Below, piece by piece: positions 1 to 6,431 of a DNA stretch of 10,605 nucleotides. A program made the translations under genes and the position numbers. The notes below the pieces were generated by a model. It was not told the DNA's origin, made no database searches, and saw nothing but the letters and a program-made list of their open reading frames with translations. Each line of letters begins with the position of its first letter. The first letter of the stretch is position 1. Location: assembly GCA_039649115.1 (NCBI GenBank), contig JBBWZQ010000189.1:1-10605 (forward strand), in the 5' to 3' direction. This DNA is from DATEJJ01 sp039649115. Its GTDB lineage: Bacteria; Actinomycetota; Actinomycetes; Mycobacteriales; Micromonosporaceae.

Positions 1-1
1 C

Positions 2-1219
2 GCGATTTCCACCGCGCTGGCCCGCTTCGCGCAGCGGCTGCACGGGGTGGCCGGCACCGGCCACCATGTCGCCTCGCCGCTGGGCGTCTGGCTGCTGCTG
101 GCGCTGTGCGGCCGGTGCGCCACGGGCACGACCCGGGCGCAGCTGTCCGAGGTGCTCGGGGTCGACGTGGACACCGCCGCCGGGGTGGCGGCCGCCCTGC
201 TCGACGACCCGCACGCGCTGGTCGGTTCCGCCGCGGCGCTCTGGCACCGGCCGGCGGGCGCGGGCTCCCTGTCGGACTGGCTGGCCGGCCTGCCGGACGC
301 GGTGCGGACCGGTGACCTGCCGAGCCAGGAGCAGGCCGACGCGTGGGCGCGGGAGCACACGCTCGGGCTCATCGAGCGGTTCCCGCTGGCGCTGGCGCCC
401 GACGTCCTGCTCGTACTGGCGACCGCACTGGCCACCCGGGTGTCGTGGGAGGTGCCGTTCGACCCGGTACCAGCGGGCGAGCTGGGACCGGGCAGCGCGT
501 GGGCGGGGCAGTTGGGCACGGTGCTGCGCTCCCCGGGCACGTACGCGCACGAGCAGTACATCGCCGCGACCGCGCGGGCGGGGGACGTGGCGGTACACAC
601 GGCACAGGCCCGCCCGGCGCAGGTCGCGGGCGAACGCCACGGTCTCGCGGTCACGTCCGTCATCGCCGATCCCGGCGTCGCGCCAGCGGATGTGCTGGCC
701 GCCGCGTACGAGCTGGCCACCGGCGGTCAGGCCGCGCGGCGGTCCCTGTTCGACCTGCCGCTCGGCGGTGGTCCGATGTGGACACTGAGCGAGCGGCCGG
801 CGCCGACCACGGCCCCGGACGGTCGCGAGGAACGCTGCACCGCCGTGCTGCCCGCGTGGTCCGCGACGAGCGAGCACGACCTCGACCACGACGGGTTGGG
901 CCTGCCGGCCGCCGCCCGCGCGCTGGCCGCCGTGCTCGGCCTCGGAGATTACCTGTACGTCGCGAAGCAGTCGGCGGTGGCGCGCTACAGCCGGTTCGGC
1001 TTCGAAGCGGCGGCGGTCTCCGCGCTCGCCGTCACGCTGGGGTTCCAGGAGCCGCGCGAGGGCCTGCTGCGCGTGGCGGACCTGCGGTTCGGCCATCCGT
1101 TCGCGGTCGTGGCCGTGGCCACCCGACGGCACCCGGACGGGCACCCGGTGCCCTGGCACGGCCTGCCCGTCTTCTCCGCCTGGATCACCGAGGTCGAGGA
1201 CGCCGGCGCCGCGGAGTAA
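2..1219 (+). CDS. Serpin-like protein, 5' end outside the window
   Basis: The frame is open to the left window edge, so the GTG at 47 is probably internal and the true start lies upstream; 405 residues are visible, about a full serpin length. Several serpin landmarks occur in the right order: a helix-B-like stretch HVASPLGVWLLLAL with TTRAQLSEVLG (about 65-160), a strand-3A/shutter-like stretch LATALATRVSWEVPFDP (about 416-466), LPAWSATSEHDL (848-883), a hinge-like GFEAAAVSA (998-1024), FGHPFAVVAV (1088-1117) and a C-terminal LPVFSAWITEV (1163-1195). Serpins are usually suicide inhibitors of serine or cysteine proteases. Here the position equivalent to the conserved hinge Thr is Phe, and the shutter Asn is replaced by Ala, so inhibition is doubtful. 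No signal peptide can be judged because the N-terminus is missing. Family membership rests on motif order seen by eye; the function is not established. Confidence 0.68.
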   Translation, partial: AISTALARFAQRLHGVAGTGHHVASPLGVWLLLALCGRCATGTTRAQLSEVLGVDVDTAAGVAAALLDDPHALVGSAAALWHRPAGAGSLSDWLAGLPDAVRTGDLPSQEQADAWAREHTLGLIERFPLALAPDVLLVLATALATRVSWEVPFDPVPAGELGPGSAWAGQLGTVLRSPGTYAHEQYIAATARAGDVAVHTAQARPAQVAGERHGLAVTSVIADPGVAPADVLAAAYELATGGQAARRSLFDLPLGGGPMWTLSERPAPTTAPDGREERCTAVLPAWSATSEHDLDHDGLGLPAAARALAAVLGLGDYLYVAKQSAVARYSRFGFEAAAVSALAVTLGFQEPREGLLRVADLRFGHPFAVVAVATRRHPDGHPVPWHGLPVFSAWITEVEDAGAAE

Positions 1220-1245
1220 ACAGCCGCTGCCCGTTTCCCATGCCC

Positions 1246-1274
1246 TTGACATGCGCGCGTCGCGGGCCCATGCT
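1246..1274 (+). promoter_or_regulatory. Candidate promoter of the arsR-type/SRPBCC pair
   Basis: A perfect TTGACA (1246-1251) is followed, after 17 bp, by CATGCT (1269-1274), which keeps the A2, T3 and T6 positions of a -10 box. Transcription would start near 1281, about 30 bp before the ATG of the repressor gene. The last base of the -10 is the first base of the inverted repeat that follows, a usual layout for autorepression. Found by eye only. Confidence 0.45.
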
Positions 1275-1305
1275 CAACTCAGCGGTTGATTAACCGGGGA
1301 GTTGA
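1274..1305 (+). promoter_or_regulatory. Operator-like inverted repeats before the ArsR-type gene
   Basis: TCAAC (1274-1278) and GTTGA (1285-1289) form a perfect inverted repeat with a 6-bp centre. TCAACTC (1274-1280) is also perfectly complementary to GAGTTGA (1299-1305), so one left half-site faces two right half-sites. A further small repeat GGTT-GATT-AACC lies at 1284-1295. The block overlaps the predicted transcription start and runs into the ribosome binding site GGGGAG (1296-1301). ArsR dimers bind such repeats and usually repress their own gene; that this one does so is inference. Confidence 0.45.
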
Positions 1306-1310
1306 ATGCA

Positions 1311-1658
1311 ATGGCGGACGACCAGCTCAGCACCACCTTCGCGGCCCTGGCCGACCCGACCCGGCGCGCCATCCTGGCGCGGCTGGCCCAGGCCGGGGAG
1401 GCGACGGTCAACGAACTGGCGGAGCCGTTCGCCATCAGCCTCCAGGCGATCTCCAAGCACCTCAAGGTGCTGGAGCGCGCCGGACTGATCAGCCGCGGTC
1501 GCGACGCGCAGTTCCGGCCGTGCCGGCTGCAGGCGGCACCGCTGCGGACCGCCGGCGACTGGATCGAGACACACCGGCAGCTCTGGGAGGACCGGTTCGA
1601 CCGGCTCGGCCACCAGCTCCGCCGGATCCAACAAGAGGAGAAGGAGACACAGCCATGA
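1311..1658 (+). CDS. ArsR/SmtB-family winged-helix transcriptional regulator
   Basis: This 115-residue protein is a typical small ArsR-type repressor. It opens with the family signature FAALADPTRRAILARL (residues 10-25), followed by a winged helix-turn-helix at about 31-60 with the recognition helix around SLQAISKHLKVLERAGLI, then a wing containing GRDAQFRP. The C-terminal helix (about 82-108) would serve dimerisation. Only one Cys (C71) is present and the CVC metal motif of arsenic sensors is missing, so it is probably not a metal sensor. The ATG at 1311 is chosen because GGGGAG (1296-1301) lies 9 nt upstream; a TTG at 1302 would touch that site. The stop overlaps the next gene as ATGA, so the two are co-translated. 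ArsR proteins of this subgroup are often paired with an SRPBCC gene, exactly as here. The ligand is unknown. Confidence 0.9.
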   Translation: MADDQLSTTFAALADPTRRAILARLAQAGEATVNELAEPFAISLQAISKHLKVLERAGLISRGRDAQFRPCRLQAAPLRTAGDWIETHRQLWEDRFDRLGHQLRRIQQEEKETQP

Positions 1659-2125
1659 CCGAGACCACATTTCTGGTACCGGCCGGAAGGCAGGAAGTCG
1701 TCATCACGCGCGTCTTCGACGCACCGCGGGACCTCGTGTTCCGGGCGTTCACCGATCCGAAGCTGGTACCCGAGTGGTGGGGACCGCGGGACCTGTCGGT
1801 CGTCGTCGACGTGATGGACGTGCGGCCGGGCGGCCGCTGGCGCTTCGTCAACGAGGACGCCGCCGGCAACACGTACGGCTTCCACGGCGTCTACCACGAC
1901 ATCGCGCCGCCGGACCGGCTCGTCTACACCTTCGAGTACGAGGGCGTACCGGGCCACTGCCTGCTGGAGACGGTGACGTTCGAGGACGTCGACGGCGGCA
2001 CGCGGGTCACCGACCGGTCCGTCTACCAGACGGTGGCCGACCGCGACGGGATGGTCGCCTCCGGCATGGAGTCCGGCGCGCGGCAGAGCATGGATCGCCT
2101 CGCGGAACTCCTGCCGCGGCTGTGA
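1655..2125 (+). CDS. SRPBCC-domain protein, AHSA1/START-like
   Basis: This 156-residue protein has the Activator-of-Hsp90-ATPase-1-like SRPBCC fold, a helix-grip cavity that binds hydrophobic ligands. Visible signatures are the opening strand EVVITRVFDAPRDLVFRAFTDP (residues 14-35), the WWGP motif (41-44), the strands around RPGGRWRFV (57-65) and YGFHGVYHDIAPPDRLVYTFEY (74-95), and the C-terminal helix GMESGARQSMDRLAELL (137-153). The start overlaps the ArsR stop by 4 nt, and AAGGAG (1641-1646) lies 8 nt before the ATG. The pairing suggests that the regulator and the SRPBCC protein respond to the same small molecule or stress, but no substrate can be named. There is no signal peptide or membrane segment, so it should be cytoplasmic. 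A link to the polysaccharide genes downstream is unlikely, because a strong hairpin separates them. Confidence 0.88.
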   Translation: MTETTFLVPAGRQEVVITRVFDAPRDLVFRAFTDPKLVPEWWGPRDLSVVVDVMDVRPGGRWRFVNEDAAGNTYGFHGVYHDIAPPDRLVYTFEYEGVPGHCLLETVTFEDVDGGTRVTDRSVYQTVADRDGMVASGMESGARQSMDRLAELLPRL

Positions 2126-2141
2126 GGCACACCCCCGACCC

Positions 2142-2178
2142 CCCGGGACGGCGCCGGTCCGCCGGCAGCCGTCCCGGG
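2142..2178 (+). terminator. Strong hairpin, probable terminator of the arsR-SRPBCC unit
   Basis: The arms CCCGGGACGGC (2142-2152) and GCCGTCCCGGG (2168-2178) are perfectly complementary over 11 bp. Inside them GCCGG (2153-2157) pairs with CCGGC (2162-2166), leaving a TCCG loop and one unpaired A at 2167, so about 16 bp can stack. It starts 16 nt after the SRPBCC stop. No T-tract follows, which is common for actinobacterial terminators but leaves the call open; a TTGACA begins 2 nt after the stem. Confidence 0.6.
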
Positions 2179-2179
2179 C

Positions 2180-2211
2180 TTGACAGCCCAGCGGGGGAGG
2201 GGTTCTATGCT
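2180..2211 (+). promoter_or_regulatory. Candidate promoter of the polysaccharide operon
   Basis: A perfect TTGACA lies at 2180-2185, and TATGCT, a good -10 match, at 2206-2211. The 20-bp spacing is longer than the 17 bp preferred by housekeeping sigma factors. TTCTAT (2203-2208) gives 17 bp but matches the -10 less well. This is the only non-coding gap before six tightly packed genes, so a promoter is expected here. Confidence 0.4.
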
Positions 2212-2225
2212 CTCTGGTCGACGGT

Positions 2226-2251
2226 GGGCGAGATCATGTGTGATCGCGCCC
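2226..2251 (+). promoter_or_regulatory. 26-bp imperfect palindrome in the operon leader
   Basis: The left arm GGGCGAGATCA (2226-2236) and right arm TGATCGCGCCC (2241-2251) match at 10 of 11 positions around a TGTG centre. It lies downstream of the -10 candidate and 37 bp before the GTG start of the first glycosyltransferase. It could be an operator that blocks transcription, or an RNA hairpin in the 5' leader. No regulator can be assigned from sequence alone. Confidence 0.5.
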
Positions 2252-2277
2252 GCCACGCATGTGCCGCAACGGGGACT

Positions 2278-2283
2278 GGGGAG
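2278..2283 (+). promoter_or_regulatory. Ribosome binding site deciding the GTG start at 2289
   Basis: GGGGAG sits 5 nt before the GTG at 2289. An in-frame ATG at 2259 has no such site before it and would add ten residues with no family match, so the GTG is preferred. Confidence 0.65.
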
Positions 2284-2288
2284 TCAGT

Positions 2289-3155
2289 GTGCTCGGCATC
2301 GCCATCGTCAACTATGCGAGTGCCGAGGACACCGCGGGCCTGGTCCGCTCGATCGTCGCGAGGAACGGCGGTGGCGGACCACACGTCGCCGTCGCGATCG
2401 TCGACAACAGCGATCAGCGGGCGGAACTCGATCAGGTTGCGGAGTTCGCGGCCGCGCACGGCATGAAGAGCACGGTGATTCACGGGCACGGCAACGTGGG
2501 GTACGCCGCCGGAAACAATCTGGCCGCATCCTGGCTGCTGCGGCACGGCGCCGAGGTCATCTGGGTGCTCAACCCGGACACGAGGATCACGGCCGGTGCG
2601 CTCGCCGCCGTCATGGACCTGCGGCAGAACGGTGAGCGAGCGATCGGCGCGACGAGCACCACGTCGAACGGGGCCGTGCACGCCGATCTCGGCATGCTCG
2701 ACCGGTGGACCGGGCAGAGCGGGCAGCCGCCGGCCGGCGGGTCCACGGCGGGTCGCAAGTTGACCTACCCGGCGGGCCACTCCCTGGTGGTGACCCGGCG
2801 CGCATGGCAGGAGCTGAACGGCTTCGCCGAGGACTACTTCCTCTTCTTCGAGGAGGCGGATCTCACGCTGCGGTCGGCGCGGCTGGGCATACCCACCGCG
2901 GTGATCCCCGACCTCATCGTCGATCACGCGGGTGGCGGGGCGACGGGTGCCAGCCGTGACCTGCGGGCCAAGTCCGTCACCGCCTACTTCCACGCCAGCC
3001 GCAGTTGCATGATCTTCTTCCGGAAGCACCACCGCGGGCGGTTGCCCGTCGCCGTCGCCGCCCGGCTCGGCTACGCCGCAAAGGCACTGCTGCGCGGTGG
3101 CCCCGCCGCCGCGCGCGCGATCGTCCGCGGCACGGTCGCCGGACTGCGCGCATGA
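2289..3155 (+). CDS. GT2-family glycosyltransferase, rhamnosyltransferase-like
   Basis: This 288-residue enzyme has the GT-A fold of family 2 and would transfer a sugar from a nucleotide donor to the growing lipid-linked repeat unit at the cytoplasmic face. Motifs run in family order: the first strand LGIAIVNYAS (residues 2-11), VDNS (38-41) for the nucleotide, GNVGYAAGNN (68-77), NPD (95-97) in the place of the metal-binding DxD, GHSLVVTRRAWQELNGF (163-179), and FFEEADLTLR (186-195) with the acidic catalytic-base region. The overall pattern is like WbbL-type rhamnosyltransferases, but donor and acceptor cannot be read from sequence. It is the first gene of the operon. The last codons overlap the flippase start as ATGA. 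The C-terminus (about residues 230-288) is basic and may contact the membrane. Confidence 0.88.
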   Translation: MLGIAIVNYASAEDTAGLVRSIVARNGGGGPHVAVAIVDNSDQRAELDQVAEFAAAHGMKSTVIHGHGNVGYAAGNNLAASWLLRHGAEVIWVLNPDTRITAGALAAVMDLRQNGERAIGATSTTSNGAVHADLGMLDRWTGQSGQPPAGGSTAGRKLTYPAGHSLVVTRRAWQELNGFAEDYFLFFEEADLTLRSARLGIPTAVIPDLIVDHAGGGATGASRDLRAKSVTAYFHASRSCMIFFRKHHRGRLPVAVAARLGYAAKALLRGGPAAARAIVRGTVAGLRA

Positions 3156-4402
3156 CCGAGCGCCTGCGCGAGCGGTTGCGCGCGCTGCCCCGCCTGGCCG
3201 GCAGCGCGACCGCGATGTACGTCGCCGCGCTGGCCATGTCCGGCTTCGCCATCCTGCTCACCGTCGCGCTGCCGCCGCACGAGCGGGGGCTGCTCGTCGC
3301 GACCACCACGAGCGCCACCATCGCCGTCGCGATCGGTGGGCTGTCGCTGGAGACCTTCCTGCTCGCGCAGGGCCGCGGCTGGCTGCTGGCGACGGCCGGC
3401 CGGCGCAGTTTCGCCGTCTACGCGGCCACCGTGCCGCTGTCCGCCGTCCTGGGCTGGCTGTTCGCCTGGTACTCGGCGCAGGCGTCGCCGGGCATCGCCG
3501 CGGCCGGCGCGGTGTGCATGGCGGCGGGCACCATGCCCGGCGCTGCCGGTCTCACCCTGGGCGGCTTCCGCAGCGTCTACCAGTACCGCGCCGCGTTCGC
3601 CACGGTCACACCGCTGCTGTACCTCGTGCTCATCGTCGCCTCGGTCAGCAGCGCCGGGACCTGGTTGCTGGCGTGGCTGGCCTGCCAGGCGCTGATGGCG
3701 GTCGCGATGTGGCTCCGGCACGGGCGCCCGATGGCGGCGATGCTCCGGCGTGCCTCGGGCGAGCCGGAACGCCTCTCCCGGATGGGTCTGACCCACGCCG
3801 GCGCCGTGGCGCACATCTTCACCTACCGCTTCGACCAGTTGGCGCTGTCCCGCTACCAGGGCCCGGACGCGCTCGCGGTGTACTCACTGGCCATGAACGC
3901 GGTCGAGTTCGCCCAGGCCGGCGCGGTGGTCCAGGCACAGCGGGCACTCGGCGACCATGACGAGGGCTCGGCGGACCGGCTCGCCGGCCTGCTGCGCAAG
4001 GCGGTCTACCTCGCGGTCGGCCTGGGCGCGCTGGTGCTGGTGGGACTGGCCGGCATCGGCGCTGTCGCCCACGCGTACCGGGGCGCGCTCCTGCTGGGTG
4101 CGCTGCTGCTCCCGCGGAGCATCGCCGTCGCGGTCGACAAGGTCCTCAGCGCCCGGCTGGTCAACCTCGGCCGCGAGCGCACGACCGCCGTGATCGCCAC
4201 CTGCGCCGCGCTGGTCGCCGTCGTGAGCTACTCCCTGGTGGCCGCCAGATACGCGGCGGTCGGCGTCGCCGTGGTCTCGGTGGTGCTGTTCCTCCTGCAC
4301 GGCACGGCGAGTGCGCTGGCCCTGCGGGCGGGCGGCCGGCCCCGGGTCGTGGCCGGACCGGCGAAAGCCGCGGTGGGAAGCGGGGTGGGCGAGCGTGCGT
4401 AG
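3152..4402 (+). CDS. MOP-superfamily flippase, Wzx-like polysaccharide exporter
   Basis: This 416-residue membrane protein is likely the flippase that moves the undecaprenyl-linked repeat unit to the outer face of the membrane. About 10 to 12 hydrophobic segments can be seen, among them residues 20-40, 46-66, 86-107, 113-135, 146-165, 170-187, 283-304, 307-325, 344-364 and 366-392. A stretch RFDQLALSRYQGPDALAVYSLA (226-247) matches the Wzx/MOP pattern in which a charged helix start is followed by a short loop and a YSLA helix. The ATG at 3152 overlaps the preceding stop by 4 nt; longer upstream extensions would run through the previous gene and are rejected. It is diverged, and the first helices carry few charges. 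The role is supported by the polymerase and chain-length genes downstream; transport of a different lipid-linked compound remains possible. Confidence 0.8.
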   Translation: MTERLRERLRALPRLAGSATAMYVAALAMSGFAILLTVALPPHERGLLVATTTSATIAVAIGGLSLETFLLAQGRGWLLATAGRRSFAVYAATVPLSAVLGWLFAWYSAQASPGIAAAGAVCMAAGTMPGAAGLTLGGFRSVYQYRAAFATVTPLLYLVLIVASVSSAGTWLLAWLACQALMAVAMWLRHGRPMAAMLRRASGEPERLSRMGLTHAGAVAHIFTYRFDQLALSRYQGPDALAVYSLAMNAVEFAQAGAVVQAQRALGDHDEGSADRLAGLLRKAVYLAVGLGALVLVGLAGIGAVAHAYRGALLLGALLLPRSIAVAVDKVLSARLVNLGRERTTAVIATCAALVAVVSYSLVAARYAAVGVAVVSVVLFLLHGTASALALRAGGRPRVVAGPAKAAVGSGVGERA

Positions 4403-5288
4403 TGACGTCGTGGCGGTCATCCTCAACTGGAACTGCGCGCCGGACACGATCCGTTGCCTGCGGGCGGTGGCGGCCGGCGACACGGTGCCGGCCGTCGTCG
4501 TCGTGGACAACGGCTCCGTGGACGACTCGATCGAGAGGCTCAAGCAGCTCGACGGCGGCTTCTCCCTGCTGACGCTCGACCACAACCTGGGCTACGCGGG
4601 CGGCATGAACGCCGGCATCCGGGAGGCGCACGCACGGGGGGCCGGGTGGGCATGGCTCCTCAACGCGGACTGCGTACCGCGGCCGCACGCGCTGGCGACG
4701 CAGCTGGCGCACACCGGCCGCTTCGCCGTCTCGGTGCCGGTACAGACGAGCTCGGCGCACCCGGACGACCCGCACCCGGAGCCCTACCTCGTCGCCGCGT
4801 CGCTGCCGAAGGGCAAGGTACGGCCGTTCCACTGCGCCGGGTGCGCCGGGGGCGCGCACGAGGTGGAGATGGTCACGGGTACCGCGCTGCTGGTCAACGT
4901 CCCGTGGGTCATCCGGGTCGGGCTGTTCGACGAGCGGTTCTTCCACTACAAGGAGGAATTCGACCTCGTGCGGCGGATCGGCGACGCCGGTGGCCGCATC
5001 GGCCTGGTGTGCGCCGCGGAGGTGTGGCACCGGCGGGGTGGCAGCCTGAGCCTGTCCAGTCCCCGCGCCCAGTACTACTACCACCGCAACGAGGTCCTCT
5101 ACGTACGCAAGCACTACGGACATCCGGTGCGCCGGCTGCTCGGCGAACCCGTGCACTACAAGAACCTGGCACGGGCGGTGCTGCGCATCGCCGCCGGCGG
5201 GCGGGAGCGGCGGCGCGGGTCGATCGGCGTGCTGGCCGGGTACTGGGACGGGCTGCGCGGCGTCCACGGTCCCACCGCGAGGTTCTAG
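4395..5288 (+). CDS. GT2-family glycosyltransferase, second copy
   Basis: This 297-residue enzyme belongs to the same GT2/WbbL-like group as the first operon gene but is not a close duplicate. Motifs: VVAVILNWN (residues 5-13), VVVDNGSVDDS (35-45), NLGYAGGMNAGI (64-75), NAD (90-92) as the DxD equivalent, VTGTALLVN (160-168), and LFDERFFHYKEEFDLVRRI (177-195) with the paired acidic residues E187/E188. A HCAGCAGG segment (146-153) with two cysteines three apart sits just before the acceptor-side strand. The GTG at 4395 is chosen because translation from it begins directly at the first conserved strand; it overlaps the flippase stop by 8 nt, so translation is coupled. The upstream Shine-Dalgarno match is weak (GGGAAG at 4376-4381, 13 nt away). 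It should add one sugar to the repeat unit; donor specificity is unknown. Confidence 0.87.
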   Translation: MRSDVVAVILNWNCAPDTIRCLRAVAAGDTVPAVVVVDNGSVDDSIERLKQLDGGFSLLTLDHNLGYAGGMNAGIREAHARGAGWAWLLNADCVPRPHALATQLAHTGRFAVSVPVQTSSAHPDDPHPEPYLVAASLPKGKVRPFHCAGCAGGAHEVEMVTGTALLVNVPWVIRVGLFDERFFHYKEEFDLVRRIGDAGGRIGLVCAAEVWHRRGGSLSLSSPRAQYYYHRNEVLYVRKHYGHPVRRLLGEPVHYKNLARAVLRIAAGGRERRRGSIGVLAGYWDGLRGVHGPTARF

Positions 5289-6431
5289 GTGCGCCTCCTG
5301 TTTGTCAGCCACTCCGCCGACCTGATGGGCGCGGAGCTCTCGCTGGTGAGTCTGGTCCGTGAGGCCGTGCACGCGGGCGGTCACCAGGTCACGGTCGCGC
5401 TGCCCGCCGACGGCCCACTGCGCGCGGAACTGGCCGGCGCGGGGGCGGCGGTCGTGGTGTTGCCGACCCGGCTGTGGATGGGCCGCCGGTACAACGTCGT
5501 CGTCGGGCTGGTGCGCCTCCTCCAGGCCGCGGCCTCCGTCCCCAGGTACCGGCGGTACCTGGCGCGGACGGCCCCGGACCTGGTGGTCACCAACTCGGCC
5601 GTGGTCCCGGCCGGCGCGGTGGCCGCCCGGATCGCCCGCATCCGGCATGTCTGGCTGGTCCTGGAGAGCCTGCTGACCAACCCCAGCCTGCGGTCGGCCC
5701 TGCCCCGGCGGGTCATCGCGCGGATGATCGGGTACCTCTCCGACGGCGTCGTCGCGGTCTCCGACTACGTCGCCGGCCAGTTCCTGAGCGTCGCCCCGGC
5801 CGCGCGGCGGAAGCTGCGCGTCATCCCGCCGCACGTCGAGCTCGCGCCGGCCGCACCGGGGTCCGGCGCGGCGGCGGACACCACGCACCTGGAGCGGCTC
5901 GTCCTGCTCGGGCGCTACACCGCGGAAAAGGGTCAGGAGGACGCCGTCGCGGCCCTCGGGATCTGCGTGCGGCAGGGGTGCAAGCTCACGCTGAAGCTGG
6001 CCGCGGTCGGCGACGCGGCGGCCCAGCACGCGCTCGGCGAGCTCGCCAACGCGCACGGGGTCGGCGAACTCGTCGACGTGTCCGGGTGGACCGACGATCC
6101 CCATGCCCTCTACTCCTGGGCCGGCGCGACCCTGATGTTGTCCCGGAACGAGGCCTTCGGCCGGGTCACGGTGGAGTCGCTCATGTCCGGCACGCCGGTG
6201 ATCGGGTACCGGGCCGGCGGGACCAGCGAGATCCTCGCCGCCGGCGGCGGGCTCCTGGTGGAGCCGGGCGCCGAAGCCCTGGCCAAGGCGATTCTGGAGC
6301 TTGCCGCGAACGATGAGTCGTACGGCCGGCTCAAGGCCGACGCGATGCGGCGCGGGCAGCAACTGCGGTCGGCACCGCCGGCCGCGTCGACGCTTGTCGC
6401 CTACCTCGAAGACCGGCAAGCGAACCGCTGA
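5289..6431 (+). CDS. GT4-family (GT-B fold) glycosyltransferase
   Basis: This 380-residue enzyme is a retaining GT-B glycosyltransferase of family 4. The N-terminal domain starts with RLLFVSHSADLMGAELSLVSLV, in which GAE (residues 14-16) stands for the usual glycine-rich acceptor-side loop. The C-terminal domain has GRYTAEKG (208-215), whose Arg and Lys usually bind the donor phosphates, and the EX7E motif EAFGRVTVE (E288 and E296), followed by MSGTPVIGYRAGGTSEIL, the nucleotide-sugar ribose-binding region. It begins with GTG directly after the preceding stop codon, with no gap, so it is translationally coupled. It likely adds a hexose or similar sugar to the repeat unit in the cytoplasm. No signal peptide is seen. 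The acceptor and linkage cannot be inferred. Confidence 0.9.
   Translation: MRLLFVSHSADLMGAELSLVSLVREAVHAGGHQVTVALPADGPLRAELAGAGAAVVVLPTRLWMGRRYNVVVGLVRLLQAAASVPRYRRYLARTAPDLVVTNSAVVPAGAVAARIARIRHVWLVLESLLTNPSLRSALPRRVIARMIGYLSDGVVAVSDYVAGQFLSVAPAARRKLRVIPPHVELAPAAPGSGAAADTTHLERLVLLGRYTAEKGQEDAVAALGICVRQGCKLTLKLAAVGDAAAQHALGELANAHGVGELVDVSGWTDDPHALYSWAGATLMLSRNEAFGRVTVESLMSGTPVIGYRAGGTSEILAAGGGLLVEPGAEALAKAILELAANDESYGRLKADAMRRGQQLRSAPPAASTLVAYLEDRQANR

Noticed and set aside
47..49. GTG at 47 as the true start of the serpin-like gene
   Set aside because: The frame stays open to the window edge and the upstream residues (ALARFAQRLHG) look like the first serpin helix, so the gene most likely begins outside.
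2..2125. A defence or toxin-antitoxin system made of the serpin-like, ArsR-type and SRPBCC genes
   Set aside because: ArsR plus SRPBCC is a common regulatory pair with its own promoter, and nothing links it to the serpin-like gene except proximity.
2259..2288. ATG at 2259 as start of the first glycosyltransferase
   Set aside because: It lacks a ribosome binding site and adds ten residues before the first conserved strand, while GGGGAG sits 5 nt before the GTG at 2289.
3005..3151. N-terminal extension of the flippase from an upstream start
   Set aside because: It would overlap the GT2 gene by about 150 nt with an Arg/Pro-rich shadow sequence; the ATG at 3152 gives the usual 4-nt overlap.
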